Shown piece after piece: positions 23,941-35,230 of a stretch of DNA of 64,000 nt. Source of the stretch: Heligmosomoides polygyrus polygyrus (lineage: Eukaryota > Nematoda > Chromadorea > Rhabditida > Heligmosomidae); contig OX377202.1 in NCBI GenBank assembly GCA_947396885.1, positions 81,254,643 to 81,318,642 on the forward strand, in the 5' to 3' direction. The notes under the pieces are model-generated. The model did no database searches. It was not told the origin of the DNA and saw nothing but the letters and a program-made list of their open reading frames with translations. How positions within the stretch are numbered: position 1 is the stretch's first letter; each line of letters starts with the position of its first letter. A program made the position numbers and the translations under genes.

Positions 23941-24130
23941 GGTTTGGATGCGTATTTGGCCATACATTGACCTACGGTGGCCAGTCGATTAACAAGTCAG
24001 CGCTTTTTATTCCCAGACAAGTCTGCTACCCGTTCACCGACGCGGAGGGGTGGAAGGTTTGGGAAGACCTTGGCGAGAAGGGTGCACTCGACTGCCGGCA
24101 CCTCCTTCGACTGCACTTCACACGCCCCAG
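23941..24130 (-). mobile_element. SINE-A copy, degenerate
   Basis: Plus-strand blocks TGCGTATTTGGCCATACA, GGTGGCCAGTCGAT, AACAAGTCAGCGCTTT and CCCAGACAAGTCTG match the complete copy at 44438-44746 in the same orientation. The tRNA-like head end lies near 24127. Confidence 0.75.
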
Positions 24131-24438
24131 TCTCGTGGTAGGGTAACAAATTCTCCTAGGTGTGCAGAATATACCGTCGGGAATCGTTGAGTAAACTTCA
24201 TCTTGCTATATATGGGCGAATGGGCGGGTAAGGTACACAGTGCCACATCGTGGATAGGTTTCGCCCTTCTGCGGCGCAAACCCCCGGATTTTATCGTTGA
24301 CGAGTCTGGCCCCCCAGTGTTACGCATTCAAAACAAGTGAGCCTCGCTGCTTTGCCTCTCTCTTCGACTTCAACGTGAACCTGACGTGGACGACGTGGCT
24401 GGCCAGGCTGTGGTTGCCGCTGTCGCCATTTGGCAGGC

Positions 24439-27400
24439 ATGCCGACCGCGGCGTCGTTGCTGTTGGCCGTTTTGGTGACGGCCGAAGGGTTTCCCGACAT
24501 CTCGCAGATGTCCGTGGACGAGACCCGTGGTCGCGAACTGCGCGAGTTCACTTTGGTTCCTCCGTACAGCAACGTTGACAACTGGGGTCTGTTTGGTGCG
24601 TGCCGTGTTTCACAGCTTCATCGACGTGCGTTGTTGTCACCACATCCTTCCGTGTAGGAGACGTCTTTATCTCAAGGAACTACATTCGTTTGACAAGTGA
24701 TGAGCCTTCCCTTACTGGCTCAATCTGGAGCCCGGATGGCCTCAATGCAAGAGATTGGGAGATTCAGGTAGCGTTAGCGTGATCTTAATTGAAGGTACTG
24801 GAGCATCTCTCACATCGTTAAGGGTCACTTTCACCTTTCGACTAGTGGGGATATTCCGGCAGATGGACTGGCAATTTGGTACGCCGACACGCCTGGCGAT
24901 GGACCAGCGTGGGGAGCTCCGTCAGTATTTCACGGAGTTGGAGTGGGTAAGCGTTATTTACATTTCCTACTGAAGACAGGTATTCTTTTAATAATCGCAG
25001 ATTAGAATGCGTTACTAGGCGAATATCTAGGCTATTGTCAAATGGGCAGGAGTAGCAGAAATCGTATTTTCATTAAAGAAGGTGAGGTGGTATGGAAAGA
25101 GGAGAACTTGAAAGATGCTCGTAAGAGCCCCTGGCACTATTAAAATCGATCATCTCTATCACCTAAATCATCTCATGACATGTTGCTTCCACTCATTCCT
25201 GTTCAGTGTCAGAGTAGCCCAGTGTATCCATCTCTTTCGAGGTACTCGAAGACCGTCAGCCCAATGGAATCCAGTCGGTAGAGGCTCGTGTAAAGAGCGG
25301 AGTATTTGGGCGTTTTTCAAACACTTGAGCGGCATCTGTGTCAGTGCTTTTGATCCTCGAACGTCACCGAAGTTCGGAACTCCGAAGACCTTCTCTCACT
25401 TGAGTGAATCGTGTCAGTCCTCTCGACTCCACGTTGCGCGACGCTGATCGCGTGTTCATCCCGCTTTCGTATGGCTCATGTCTATGAAGAGGCAGCTGGT
25501 GTTGCCTGACGTTCGTGTTGCTGCACCTAGGTGCATGAGCTTGAGAATTACCAGACGTCTTTTGGTGGTATTCAAGCTCTTGGCTCTTTGACCACTGTCG
25601 CGCAGGTGGTGCACGAAGCGGTCGTGTCCTTCGTCAATGTTGTCCATGACGGTATCTTCCCAAAGGAATGCAAGAGAGCTGTAAAGATCGCAGTTGATGG
25701 TCGTTCTTAGACTCCTCTTCTTGAACATTGCGGCTCTATCTCCTTGACGCGAAAAGCGGAACCTCGCGCGAAGGCATCGGAGACGTCGATCAGGCAATAC
25801 ATGCGGTTGAAGATGATGTGGTCGACATCGTTGTGGAACTTGCCACCGGCGGATTCCCAGGTCCATCGTAGTGCGGAAGGCTTTTGGAACGGCAAGATCC
25901 CTGGATGGTCTTGGTCGACATGATGAACTCGGAGTTTTTTCTCGTTCCACTCCAAACCGTGGGTCCTGATGTGAAGCTCCTCCGGCGTCCTTCGTGGCCC
26001 GATCTTGGCGTCGAAATCGCCTATGATTACCTTGTAGAAGGTGTGATCTTCCTTATAGAACTCCTCCAGCTCCACGTAAAAAGCTTCCACCTCTTCGTCT
26101 TCGTAGTCGGATGTTCGATCTCTCGATAGGGAGCCTTTGGTCTCTCTTGTTAAGAGGGATCTCAGGCCGATTGTCGCAGGGGACAAGCGATCGCATGTCT
26201 ACGTGGCGCGTCCTCGGGTAGTGGATAGGGAATGCAGTTACGACAGTGTACTGCCTAGAGACGCAAAATGCGCGTGGATGTCCGCGCATGCGCGAAATGT
26301 AAATATGTCGGCCCGGCCAAAACCTTGTACTCGGTGGACTGGGAGTACATGTAGGGCGATTCGAGACCGCCTCAAAAGTCTCGCCCCGTCCCGTTGGGCA
26401 GTCTGGCTGGCTGCTCGGAATTCCTCGCGCGCACGACAGAGCTCGACTAACTACTTGTGTGTATTGCAGTCAAACACAGCAGCACTAAAGGGCCTCCTTT
26501 CCCTGATCCCAAAAATGTAAATAAATAAATGTGGAGGTTCACTGAAGACTTATGTTGGAGGTTTTCCGGTATAAATAAATTTGTCAATTTAGAATCCGTT
26601 TCTCAATCATAAGAAAGATTTCAAACGTGATATGATGTCAGGATGTGTAATGGAAGTGTGCCGACCCTATCATTAATCTCTGTTCGATTCGGGATCTTGC
26701 CCTGGCCAATCGATACTTCTTCCATCCGCCCTGACAAGGTGAATTGGAACCGGGAGTGTCTGTGAAGAACAAAGACTTGTTCATGGGATAACCACCGCGA
26801 CTCACTGGTGAAGGATAAACATCGGCGTCAATCAGCTCCTCAGTAAGATGTTCCTCGCACTCAATTTTAACGAGATATCGTGGAGGCAGTTTGACCACGT
26901 ATTTGGCCTATACAATGAATTAAGCTGAAAGTCAATGTTTAGCCCTTTCAGACATGTCTGGTATCATTGTATTGATTCTAAATGAATGGAAGGCGTAGTC
27001 AGCATGGGCGGAATCCGAGCTTAGAACCTCGATTCTTGATGAACGCGCTTCACTACACGCGCTCTGCAGCCGATTGCGCATTCGTCTAGCTTCCGAAAGA
27101 TGACGTAGAAGTGGAAGGCGAAGGTGTCCAACGAAGAAATGTCGGCATTCATCCTTTTCTCTCTATCCAAAACTTATAGTAAAGCATTTACAGATTATAT
27201 CAGATAGCAAAGTTTTATTTTTTTCTTATTCAATGGCTTGTAGCGCAAAGGAAACAACAGCTCGAGATATTGAGGTGTGGTGTGTAGAATGGTAGTTTCT
27301 TGTTTTATATATCTATTTATAAAAAAAAGGCTCCATCCGTTTAGGTTAGGGAATTAATCGAGCATTCTAGTCCTTGATACATTTGTTAACGAAGAGAGGG

Positions 27401-30400
27401 AGAATTCTGGACAGTCTGTTCGCCTATTTATACTGATCAACCACCACGCACTAAACACTGAAGTGGATGTCGGAACAGATGGGAGCAACCTAAAAATTTT
27501 GCCGGAATGCAAGTTGGGGTAAGTGGATGTCGATTTGTCTGCTCATAGGCGAATTCTTTAGTCAGGTTCCAGAAGTGAACTGATATTTTCCCGCGAACCG
27601 ACGACGGACGAATCTACTGCAACGCTGATGATCCTGGTTCGATACGTGAGCGAAACGATTCAAGTGTTCTATTCCATTCCGAAGAACAACAACCACTTCT
27701 GGACTCATTGTACAAATGCATCCAGTGAGTCTTCGCATGGAATATAGCAGTTTTTGATCAAAATAAAGAGCAATCGGGGTGGATGGTCTCCTTGATATAG
27801 GCAGGAGAAGAATAAAGTTGAGCGCTATAGGAAAGAGAAGAATAAAGATGGGATCGCCTTCTTCCTTCTTTCTTTTCTTTCTTCTTTGACACTGATGCTG
27901 GGCTCAGATCTTTACTTGTGGCAAGCCACCGTAATCTCTGCCTCTTCTCGCGACTAGGCAATTTTTTGTAGGTCTGTTCCAAGGTTCTACTAGTTATCTG
28001 TTCTTGAACTCACAAGCGACAGTGATCGGCGCTGACCTAAATCTCGTTCGTTTTAGAACTGTATCTTCCTGTCGGCTTTCGCGTAGGAGTGTCGGCTGCA
28101 ACGGGTGAACTAAATAGCGGCCATGCTCTAACGTCTCTGCGAGTGTGAGTTACAGTTGCTACTACGTTTTGTGCATGTCGCGAAGGTGTACAGCATTTGG
28201 AGGTGGGAAAGCGCCAGCCAATTATAACCAAGCACGGCACCGACAGTACCTGTGCACTCCCTCTCTGAATGGGACATCCATTCGATGCGACCTGATTGCC
28301 TGGCTTTCTGCCAGGAGGGGCTCATTTGTTGTTGATCAGCACCTAGCGACTGACTCCATTTGAAGCTGTACTCTGTAAAATCTTGAGATTAATTTCAAAT
28401 GGTAATTCAAATGTTTATTTGGGAGCTCACGAGATTTTTTTAGCAGGGCACAAGATTTTCTGAATCGCTTCTCAAGTCAGCGAAACTCAATTCACAAGGA
28501 ACTGAATACCGAACATGAACACGTTACTGAATACTGGACATGTCACGAAAATAAAATTTTCTACCTGAAGGATACAACGTTAGAAGATGCAACTGTACCC
28601 CATATAATTTCGAGCCCTTGTTATTATGCAGCAAACAAATAAATTCTTTCTGCAGCGATCTTCGATATAATCAGGGGATTCGATTTTTGCATCGATTTTT
28701 TTCGGCAAACGTGAAATAGATCTCCAGATCGTATAGAAGATCGCTGCAAAAATCTAAATTTTTCATGTCTTAAAATTCTTTTTTGGTCATGAAATTTGGT
28801 ATGGTAAAATTTCACCCCTATAAGTTGTTTGCTTCAGTTAAAAACATTTTTTTTTTCATGAAAAACTATGATCTTGAATAAGACTCCCCGAATCACATCG
28901 AAATCCGCTTCAAAAAGACTCGTTTTTTTACTTATAGTAACTCGGGCTCGAAATTTCATGACATGTAGATTCTCCTTATTTATTATTTATTTTGTACGTG
29001 AACAATCACGCAGATTAAAACGAATACTAGCAAACAAACAGACAAAAATGATCGTGTTAATGAACAGGAAAACACAAATTGCGATAACTAATACAAACAC
29101 CAACAACACGGCAAGCCATTAAGAAGCTTCTTGGAGATACCGGTCAATAAGCCTTTTGTATTGCCTCAATGAATTTGGCACAACGATTTTCTTAGAGAAC
29201 TTTAGGAACTCAGAGCCAGCCCGATGTGTAAAAAAAGCCGATCTTACATTAGTTCTAGCTCTCGGTATTTGTATCTTACTTTGACCACCTCTAGGGCTGA
29301 AAGGTGATACAGTAGAAATCTCGGAGGCGAAGGCCCAAAGTACCATTTATCAACTTATACACTGTGATTAAATCGTATCGTCTTCTTCGGCAAGCAAGAG
29401 ACTGCAACTTGAAGATCTTGTTCTTTTCAGCGGCAGGGGGAGTCACCTTGCTTCAATTTAGTTTATGATGAAGTTTCTGATTTTTGATATGTTTCGGAGA
29501 ATTTCACTTTGCGAAGTATAAGTGCTGACTTATAGTTATAACAAAACGCTGTTTATCAGAACGTGCTGTAATAGTTCACAACGGTCTAAAGGTATATTTT
29601 TCCAACAAAAAAAAACTGTGGCAAATACGCTCATGAGCAACAAGAAAAATGGAGAGCAAATATCTCTATTGTGACAAATCTTAATTAGTATCAAGCGTCT
29701 CTGTGACAACTGAATTTTGGATCTCTTTAGGCACGAAATCGACATACCTAGGCCAGATTCGGATAAGCCTGTCACAGACATAAAATTTGAAGGAAGCTAC
29801 ACGACGGTACACGGTGAGCACTTTCTTTCGCTAATCTTAAAATTTAAGACGAGATGACTGCATTTCAAGACATATAGCAGAATAGGAGCTTCCAAGAATA
29901 TGAACTCTGATCGAGGGAGCGTAACTGCAGCACCAACAGAGCTGTCAGCAAGAGTTGGGGTTGGACTAAAGGATCAGAAAATTAGAAATATTGTGCGATA
30001 TGAGTGAGATGTTAAGTTTACACCAATTGTTCATTTAAAGTTTTTAACAATCGGCGAGACTGATAATGTTAGAACTATGGGCCAGTTTCCGTTTTGTAGT
30101 AAATTAACCTATATTTTCTCAGGAAGGTAACTATCAACATCTTGCTCACCAAAGCAAGATTAAACAAACAAGTATCAGCTAGCGTTCTCGGTTGTCTTTT
30201 GGTTTACGGTAGAGGATTGTGGTTGTGGTTGCCACCCTTGGGCCGGATTCATCAAAGTTACTGCAGTAGCTTTAACGGAGAATTGTAAGCAAATAGCTCA
30301 GATAACGCGGCTTATCAAGCGATATGGTGAGCGATAAACCACGTTATCTGAGCTTTCGTTTACGGTTCTCCGTTAAAGTTACTGCAGTGGCTCCAGGACC

Positions 30401-33400
30401 TAACTCCAACGCGACGTCGCGCGCAAGCCGCGTGCGACGTCGCGGCGCTGAAACGCGGGCGTGCGCTCGGTGACGCACGGTTAGCCGCGGAGCACGAAAT
30501 GTGTTTAAGCTCCCAGACCACATTTCTAGAAAAGAGCTTAAGATCCCACAGAATGTGGTAGGCAACAGTCTGCAGTAGGACAATTGATTCGAGAATGGTG
30601 ATAGTGACCTTTTTCCATAGTATAACAATAATCACGAGTAAAAATTGACCGAAGAAGTTGTAGATGGCAAATACTGACGCTAGAAACCATCCACATGGTC
30701 ATGATTCCTGTATAAACTCTTGCTGATCGTCCTATTGAAACCACATTCATATACCATCTCCAAGAAACGTTGAAATAAGGCAAAGACATGTCCTTATAGG
30801 AAGCGTTTCTAGCCGTCGGAATCATCGGACCGCGACAACTCGTCCAATTTCGTCGCGCACCGTGCGCGACGCCAGGGGGGTTCGCGCGGCGTTGGAGTTA
30901 TGTCTGCCCCCGTGCTGCAGTAACTTTGATGAGTCCGGCCCCCGGTTATAGCTGGCGCTATGGGCATAAATGTGTTGATCTGGGACTGTAGCTTTAGCAG
31001 GCATTACTTTTTATTACATGATGACTAACTTCGCGATGATGACTAACTTATTACATGATGACTAACTTCGCGTGCAGTAACACTAACAAATAATGGCGAC
31101 ATTAACAAGGCTGTCAAATAACGTGTGGAAGTGGATACGAATTGCTGAAGATTAAACGGTAGACCAACTTGCAGGTATCGCCTAAGGTAGCTCTCTGCTA
31201 TGGACTCATATACGCACGTGCAGAGATCGTCTGAAAGCGCTGTAGCTTGATAAAACAGTTTGCTTCCGGCAAATGTCCTCAAATGATAAGTACGCACTGT
31301 TACGACCCTACACACTGATTGCACCACCTCGAATGCTGGATTCATGAAGGTGTGAAGCTGTCAGTTCAACAGAAAATTACAATATCGATTTTTCACTGAG
31401 TGGGTAGCTATAGGTGCGCTAAAGCGTCGGTGCACTGAAACGTCGACACCGTAAAAACAACGACGAAAAAATGCAAAACAGTAAGGAAATGGTAATAATA
31501 ACGAACTGATGTGGGCGATTCAGAACAACTACTAGGAGCTTCGAATTAAGACATACAGTCCCCTCCCGTTACAACGCCTCCGGATAAGACGCGACTCTCG
31601 ATATAACGTAGATTTTCTCTGGCCCGACCAGCTTACCTTTACGCCAATACAAATCAGCTCCGCTTAGGACGTGTCGGACACAACGCTACTCCCGTTATAG
31701 CGTAGATCTGAAGGAAACTCTACGTTCTAAATGACTCCCGTTATAACGCGACCACGGCTCATTTCCGGTCCCACACAAAAAATTAAGACCAGCAAGAGGC
31801 TGACCTCGTCTGTAATCAGACCTACCCTTCGATTGCTTCATTCATAGTCACTACCAGCACCCGGGTGGCAACGTATTAGATGCACATTAATGTTTTCCTT
31901 GCATGCGCGGTCACCAAAAGTGTTCATAGTCAGTAACAAGTCGAGCACATTGGGAGGTCCTGGTAGTCGTTAGAAGCTTCCGAACATTGAGAAATTTCCT
32001 CTGTCGGAAACGAGAGAGAATGTGGAAACAACTCTGATTATCCAAACAATGCCCTACACTTATGATTCTAGGCTGAAGCTTCTAGTATAGATGCTACATA
32101 CTGCTACAGGATGTTTTGCTGCGACCAGAACTTTCGCACCATGCGGGACCTGTGCCTTCATCCTCTGCTTTTCGGCCAGGATTACGGCTGCAGCGCTGGT
32201 TAATCGCACTCAACATTCCGATCAGAGGATAGTGCTGATAAGCCATTTGCAGCAAGGATGTCTTGGATGTGGCACGCGATTTAACAGCACTGATAGCGTA
32301 GTGAGCTAAAGTCTTGCCCGCAGGCTGGGAGTACTGGTTCGATTCCCGTCTGACGCGATAGTTTTGATCACAACAAAAGATCTTGCAACATTGGGCTGCA
32401 CAATTGTGCTGTTGATCTGGTCCAACTACCCTTGGTACTCTGTTATTCCTCACACTCGTTTTGCGTACTTATGCATATAACAGAGAGTATCTCTAGTGGT
32501 AGAACAGGGCTTCATTAATAATTTGAAGTTGTTATTTGCCTTCACACTTTCTTATTTCATATCTCATCACTATACCCACTTTTAGTCATTATATGTGATT
32601 ATAGATAAATCTGTGCGTAGAATGGTGTAGAAAATTTCAACTCCGGTTAGCGCGCGACTCCCGTTATAACGCGGATTTTCTCCGGTCCCTTCAAACGCTT
32701 TATAACGGGGGGGGGGGGGGACTGTATGTTGCACCTCGCCTATGTTCCCAGTGGAAAATGGAACTCAAATCCTAAATTACTTTCTTATTCTCTTCCCCTG
32801 GAACGCATTCACTCCTCATCACTGGTAGAAGGCTTATCAATGACAACGGTGCAACATTTACTCGGATGTGTAAGCCATGCCCTTCTTTAGTTGCGTACGA
32901 AATATTTTTATCCACATTCAGTGAGCTCTGTAAGTGAATGAGCCGAAAAAGGTGAGTGACATTAAGGAGATGTCATTGCCTACGAGCAACCTTATGCTAG
33001 CCTTCGAAGTTTAGGTATTCCGTACCCCTAATTTTGCCTCAGGACCAGCAGATGCTGTAGATAAAGATAAAGGGTATAGAAGGTGAGACTGTAGCTCTTA
33101 TGGTTAGAGAAGTAGTTCTACAGTAGACGTTGCACCCTGCATAGTGAGAAGATGACCAGATCTGGAAGCAAATTTGGGAAGGCAAAGCATGGAGAAAGGA
33201 TTCCTTCCACGTCAGGAAAGAAAACCCTAGACAGTGTCTCTAGCTAGCTATCCTTAGTATAGTCTACATTTAAACACCGCCGAACGAAATAAGAAGAACA
33301 GAACATGCCTATATTTAATGCCTAATCAATGGCGTCTGCAATTTTAAGCCTTCAAGGAGTACATGGCACAACCTTGACATGTAATGGCTCAAGAAATTTT

Positions 33401-33788
33401 TGTCTTCTTGTCTATGTTCCTAGTTAGATGTCGACAAAGAGACCCCAACGAATCCCAGCAGTGAACTAAAGACTGGTTGTTGTCGCCCACCGTGAGGTGA
33501 GTTCCACATTCATACCTCACATCACCAAGTATGAAGTGGGTGGCGCCTGCCTTCTCTGCGCTACACCTCCCGTTCCATTCTCCTTTCCGAAAGCACTCTA
33601 CTAGCACTACCTTATCATTTGCAGGAGGCGACATAAAAGGCTCGACCGTCGGTGATTTGTGGGCAGCCGTCCACGTCGTGGTCGTAGTTGTGCTGGTGCT
33701 CGGTGTTGTGTATGGACTGTACACGGTGACCGACAGGTTCATCGACGACAACTTCATCATGGCGCGACCTCGAAAGCGGTTCTACTGA
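24439..33788 (+). CDS. ile-2: L-type lectin cargo receptor (VIP36/LMAN2-like)
   Basis: Type I membrane lectin of the early secretory pathway that binds high-mannose glycoproteins moving between ER and Golgi. Eight exons with matching phases: 24439-24595, 24658-24767, 24823-24946, 27371-27518, 27573-27724, 28057-28144, 29731-29813, 33625-33788, giving 341 residues (human VIP36 has 356). Residues 1-17 form a signal peptide. The lectin fold shows YIRLTSDEPSLTGSIWS, ARDWEIQ, ADGLAIWYADTPGDGP, VVLDTFVNE (metal and sugar ligands Asp, Phe, Asn), MILVRYV and GVSAATGELNSGHALTSLRV. After an acidic stalk come a Val/Leu-rich transmembrane helix and the tail RPRKRFY, an ER-exit/recycling-type ending. The start is the first ATG with a signal peptide. 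The short stalk favours VIP36 over ERGIC-53. Oddities: the His of the usual DHxxDG loop is not seen (VDVGTDG here), and the start of exon 3 fits the family poorly. Confidence 0.88.
25445..26290 (-). mobile_element. RTE retrotransposon, endonuclease-domain remnant
   Basis: The minus strand encodes part of an apurinic-type (EEP) endonuclease: FYKVIIGDFDAKIG, RWTWESAGGKFHNDVDHI, then the linker NCDLYSSLAFLWEDTVMDNI and NTTKRRLVILKL after a frameshift. The RT part is absent. Probably the same RTE lineage as the copy at 16812-17721. Antisense to the lectin gene. Confidence 0.85.
26870..27075 (-). mobile_element. SINE-A copy, degenerate
   Basis: Blocks GTGGAGGCAGTTTGA, GTATTTGGCCTATACAATGA, CAGACATGTCTGGTA and CACTACACGCGC follow the order of the complete copy at 44438-44746. 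The middle is poorly conserved. Confidence 0.55.
28973..29365 (-). mobile_element. LINE (CR1/jockey-like) 3' end
   Basis: A TTATTTATTATTTATTTT run at 28977-28994 marks the tail. The minus-strand frame 29119-29346 ends in RLIDRYLQEAS and contains RARTNVRSAFFTHRAGSEFL, which parallels RPRTTLRRQFFSCRGALEFA and HRYLQAEL of the LINE at 15135-16690. Same family. In lectin intron 6, antisense. Confidence 0.75.
30241..30944. repeat. complex fold-back element, 0.7 kb
   Basis: Outer ends GGCCGGATTCATCAAAGTTA (30241) and the inverse TAACTTTGATGAGTCCGGCC (30925-30944). Inside are two further inverted pairs: AACGGAGAA ... CAGATAACGCGG against CCACGTTATCTG ... TTCTCCGTT (30274-30377), and AACTCCAACGCG (near 30402) against CGGCGTTGGAGTT (30888-30900). 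No coding capacity. It shares its terminal motif with the MITE at 21796-21951. Confidence 0.8.
31556..32724. mobile_element. pogo/Tigger-like non-autonomous DNA element
   Basis: Flanked by TA (31554-31555 and 32725-32726). Ends are CAGTCCCCTCCCGTTACAAC and an inverse end consisting of CGTTATAAAGCG-type sequence, a long G run, then ACTG. The motif CTCCCGTTATAACGC recurs internally at about 31688, 31735 and 32660. The CAGT terminus and TA duplication fit the pogo group of Tc1/mariner. No transposase was seen, and a SINE-B copy lies inside. Confidence 0.7.
32200..32410 (+). mobile_element. SINE-B copy nested in pogo-like element
   Basis: tRNA-like segment with A-box-like TAGCGTAGTGAGC and a perfect B box GGTTCGATTCC at 32336-32346, followed by TGACGCGATAGTTTTGATCA and a tail like that of the other SINE-B copies. 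The upstream part aligns loosely with the 5' part of the copy at 51571. Confidence 0.7.
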
Positions 33789-34022
33789 TGCGACTTCTGT
33801 TGGCTGCTGCTCGATTGCTCCTTATCATATCTCGATGTAGTTTACTTATCGTACTGAATACCTTAGACGTTGTTTTCATCGTTTGTGACTATTGGCTTTA
33901 TCCGATGTCGTTCTAAAGGTTTCGCATTGTTTGTACAACGATCGAATAATTCGGACAACTCCCCAGTAGGAAGTGGTTTTCGGTCGTTTTACTTAGCTCT
34001 CGAGAGTTGTTAAACTTCCATC

Positions 34023-34028
34023 AATAAA
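34023..34028 (+). terminator. polyadenylation signal AATAAA (lectin gene)
   Basis: Canonical signal 235 bp after the stop codon at 33786-33788, the first one on the plus strand. Confidence 0.65.
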
Positions 34029-35154
34029 CAATGTCACACAAAGGAAACATGAAGACGTCTTTGAGGAGTGGTGTCCTTCTGATGCTCTCATTGGAAAGAC
34101 ATCAGCTTGGAAAGATTTAGTTGTGCAGCCTAAGCACGGAAACGTAAATCTGAAGTCAAATCGAGTGATCGCCGATAGTGCTCCCTTTATAGGTCCGTCT
34201 GGTTTTCACAACAAAATCGACCAATGAAGAACGAAACAGGTGCAAAGCAATAACGGAGGGTTTGATGAAAATTACAGGACCGACCATGAAACCTTGACCA
34301 AAGGTCACATCTCCAAGGTGGGATCACCTGCAGCGGCTCAATAAAATTTTGCACTGGCCTTTCACTATACTTCACCGGAATGTTCCATTGAATCACTGCA
34401 TATGTACATGTATGTCATTTTCGCTTTACAATGGTCGCTTTTGGTTTTAAATCGCAAACTTTTCAAGCAAAGTATGAAATTTCAGTGCTCATTCAACTAG
34501 CGCAGTTATTTTTCTTAAGACACTCTGTTTCGTTCCTACCCTTAGACGAATGTCAGATAGAAAAATAGGAGCTTTCCCGGAATTAGAAGTTTTCTTAAAA
34601 ATTAATAATTTTAACTTCGATAAACAATCTTAAATTCATGCGTATATAAACAGCAATTACGCTATCATTACAATGCAGAGCGCTATATTCAACTATGTAA
34701 CTCAGTCTCTCCCTATATCTGACTTGATGATGTCTAAACTCTCGATACATCTGACTTGGCTTGCAAAATGTCCACTTTATTTCTAAAGGTTCTTGTTTTA
34801 AAATTAAGCACTGTCTAAATCAAGAGGAAAATCGTCAAGTCTGAAATCAAAATGGTATACATATTTGGCAGGTATGCTGCCAGAACGAACCAGAGACCAA
34901 AACGAGTGACACGTTCTGGTCTAGTGAGTTCGCAATTGTTCAACAATGCTTATGAAAACTATGCGGAGGGACAGCTTCACTTTTGAAGACTAAATGTGCA
35001 TTCGTTGAAGACTAGATTAAGTGGCTCGTTTCGATTACCCTCTAGGAGGCATTGGTTCACTAGCACTACATTTTATTCCGTTGTTTTCCATTCATTTGCT
35101 TTCAACTCTTTTCAGAAAGAAAAATAGTTCTTACGATAGTTCATGTCAGAACGG

Positions 35155-35230
35155 GAGAAAAACCCGAACCAAGAGCCTGGGATAGGGTCAGGCGACAGCT
35201 GGCGCCTTCTCCGACTCGCTCCTGTGCGCT
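35155..35230 (-). mobile_element. SINE-A fragment (tRNA-like head)
   Basis: Plus-strand AACCCGAACCAAGAGCCTGG, then CAGGCGACAGCTGGCGCCTT and CTCCGACTCGC match the head end of the minus-oriented SINE-A copies (compare 48055-48114). Only this end is present. Confidence 0.65.

Larger units (their letters stand above)
20935..24438. other. intergenic region between ONECUT and lectin genes
   Basis: No gene found. It contains a TIR element with internal duplication (21041-21350), poly-G at 21474-21490, a SINE-B copy interrupted by a MITE (21640-22010), a fold-back (22591-22812), a probable LINE tail (22983-23400) and a SINE-A copy (23941-24130). Confidence 0.7.
24947..27370 (+). other. lectin intron 3
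   Basis: Contains an RTE endonuclease remnant (25445-26290, minus) and a degenerate SINE-A copy (26870-27075). The intervals 25000-25440 and 26290-26640 hold nothing else I recognise beyond a short AAATAAATAAAT run at 26517-26530. Confidence 0.75.
29814..33624 (+). other. lectin intron 7
   Basis: A 3.8-kb intron between the stalk exon and the transmembrane exon. It holds a 700-bp fold-back element (30241-30944) and a pogo-like element (31556-32724) with a SINE-B inside. 32730-33620 is unassigned. Confidence 0.75.

Noticed and set aside
24430..24438. Upstream TTG start for the lectin
   Set aside because: The ATG at 24439 directly precedes a normal signal peptide; the extra codons add nothing.
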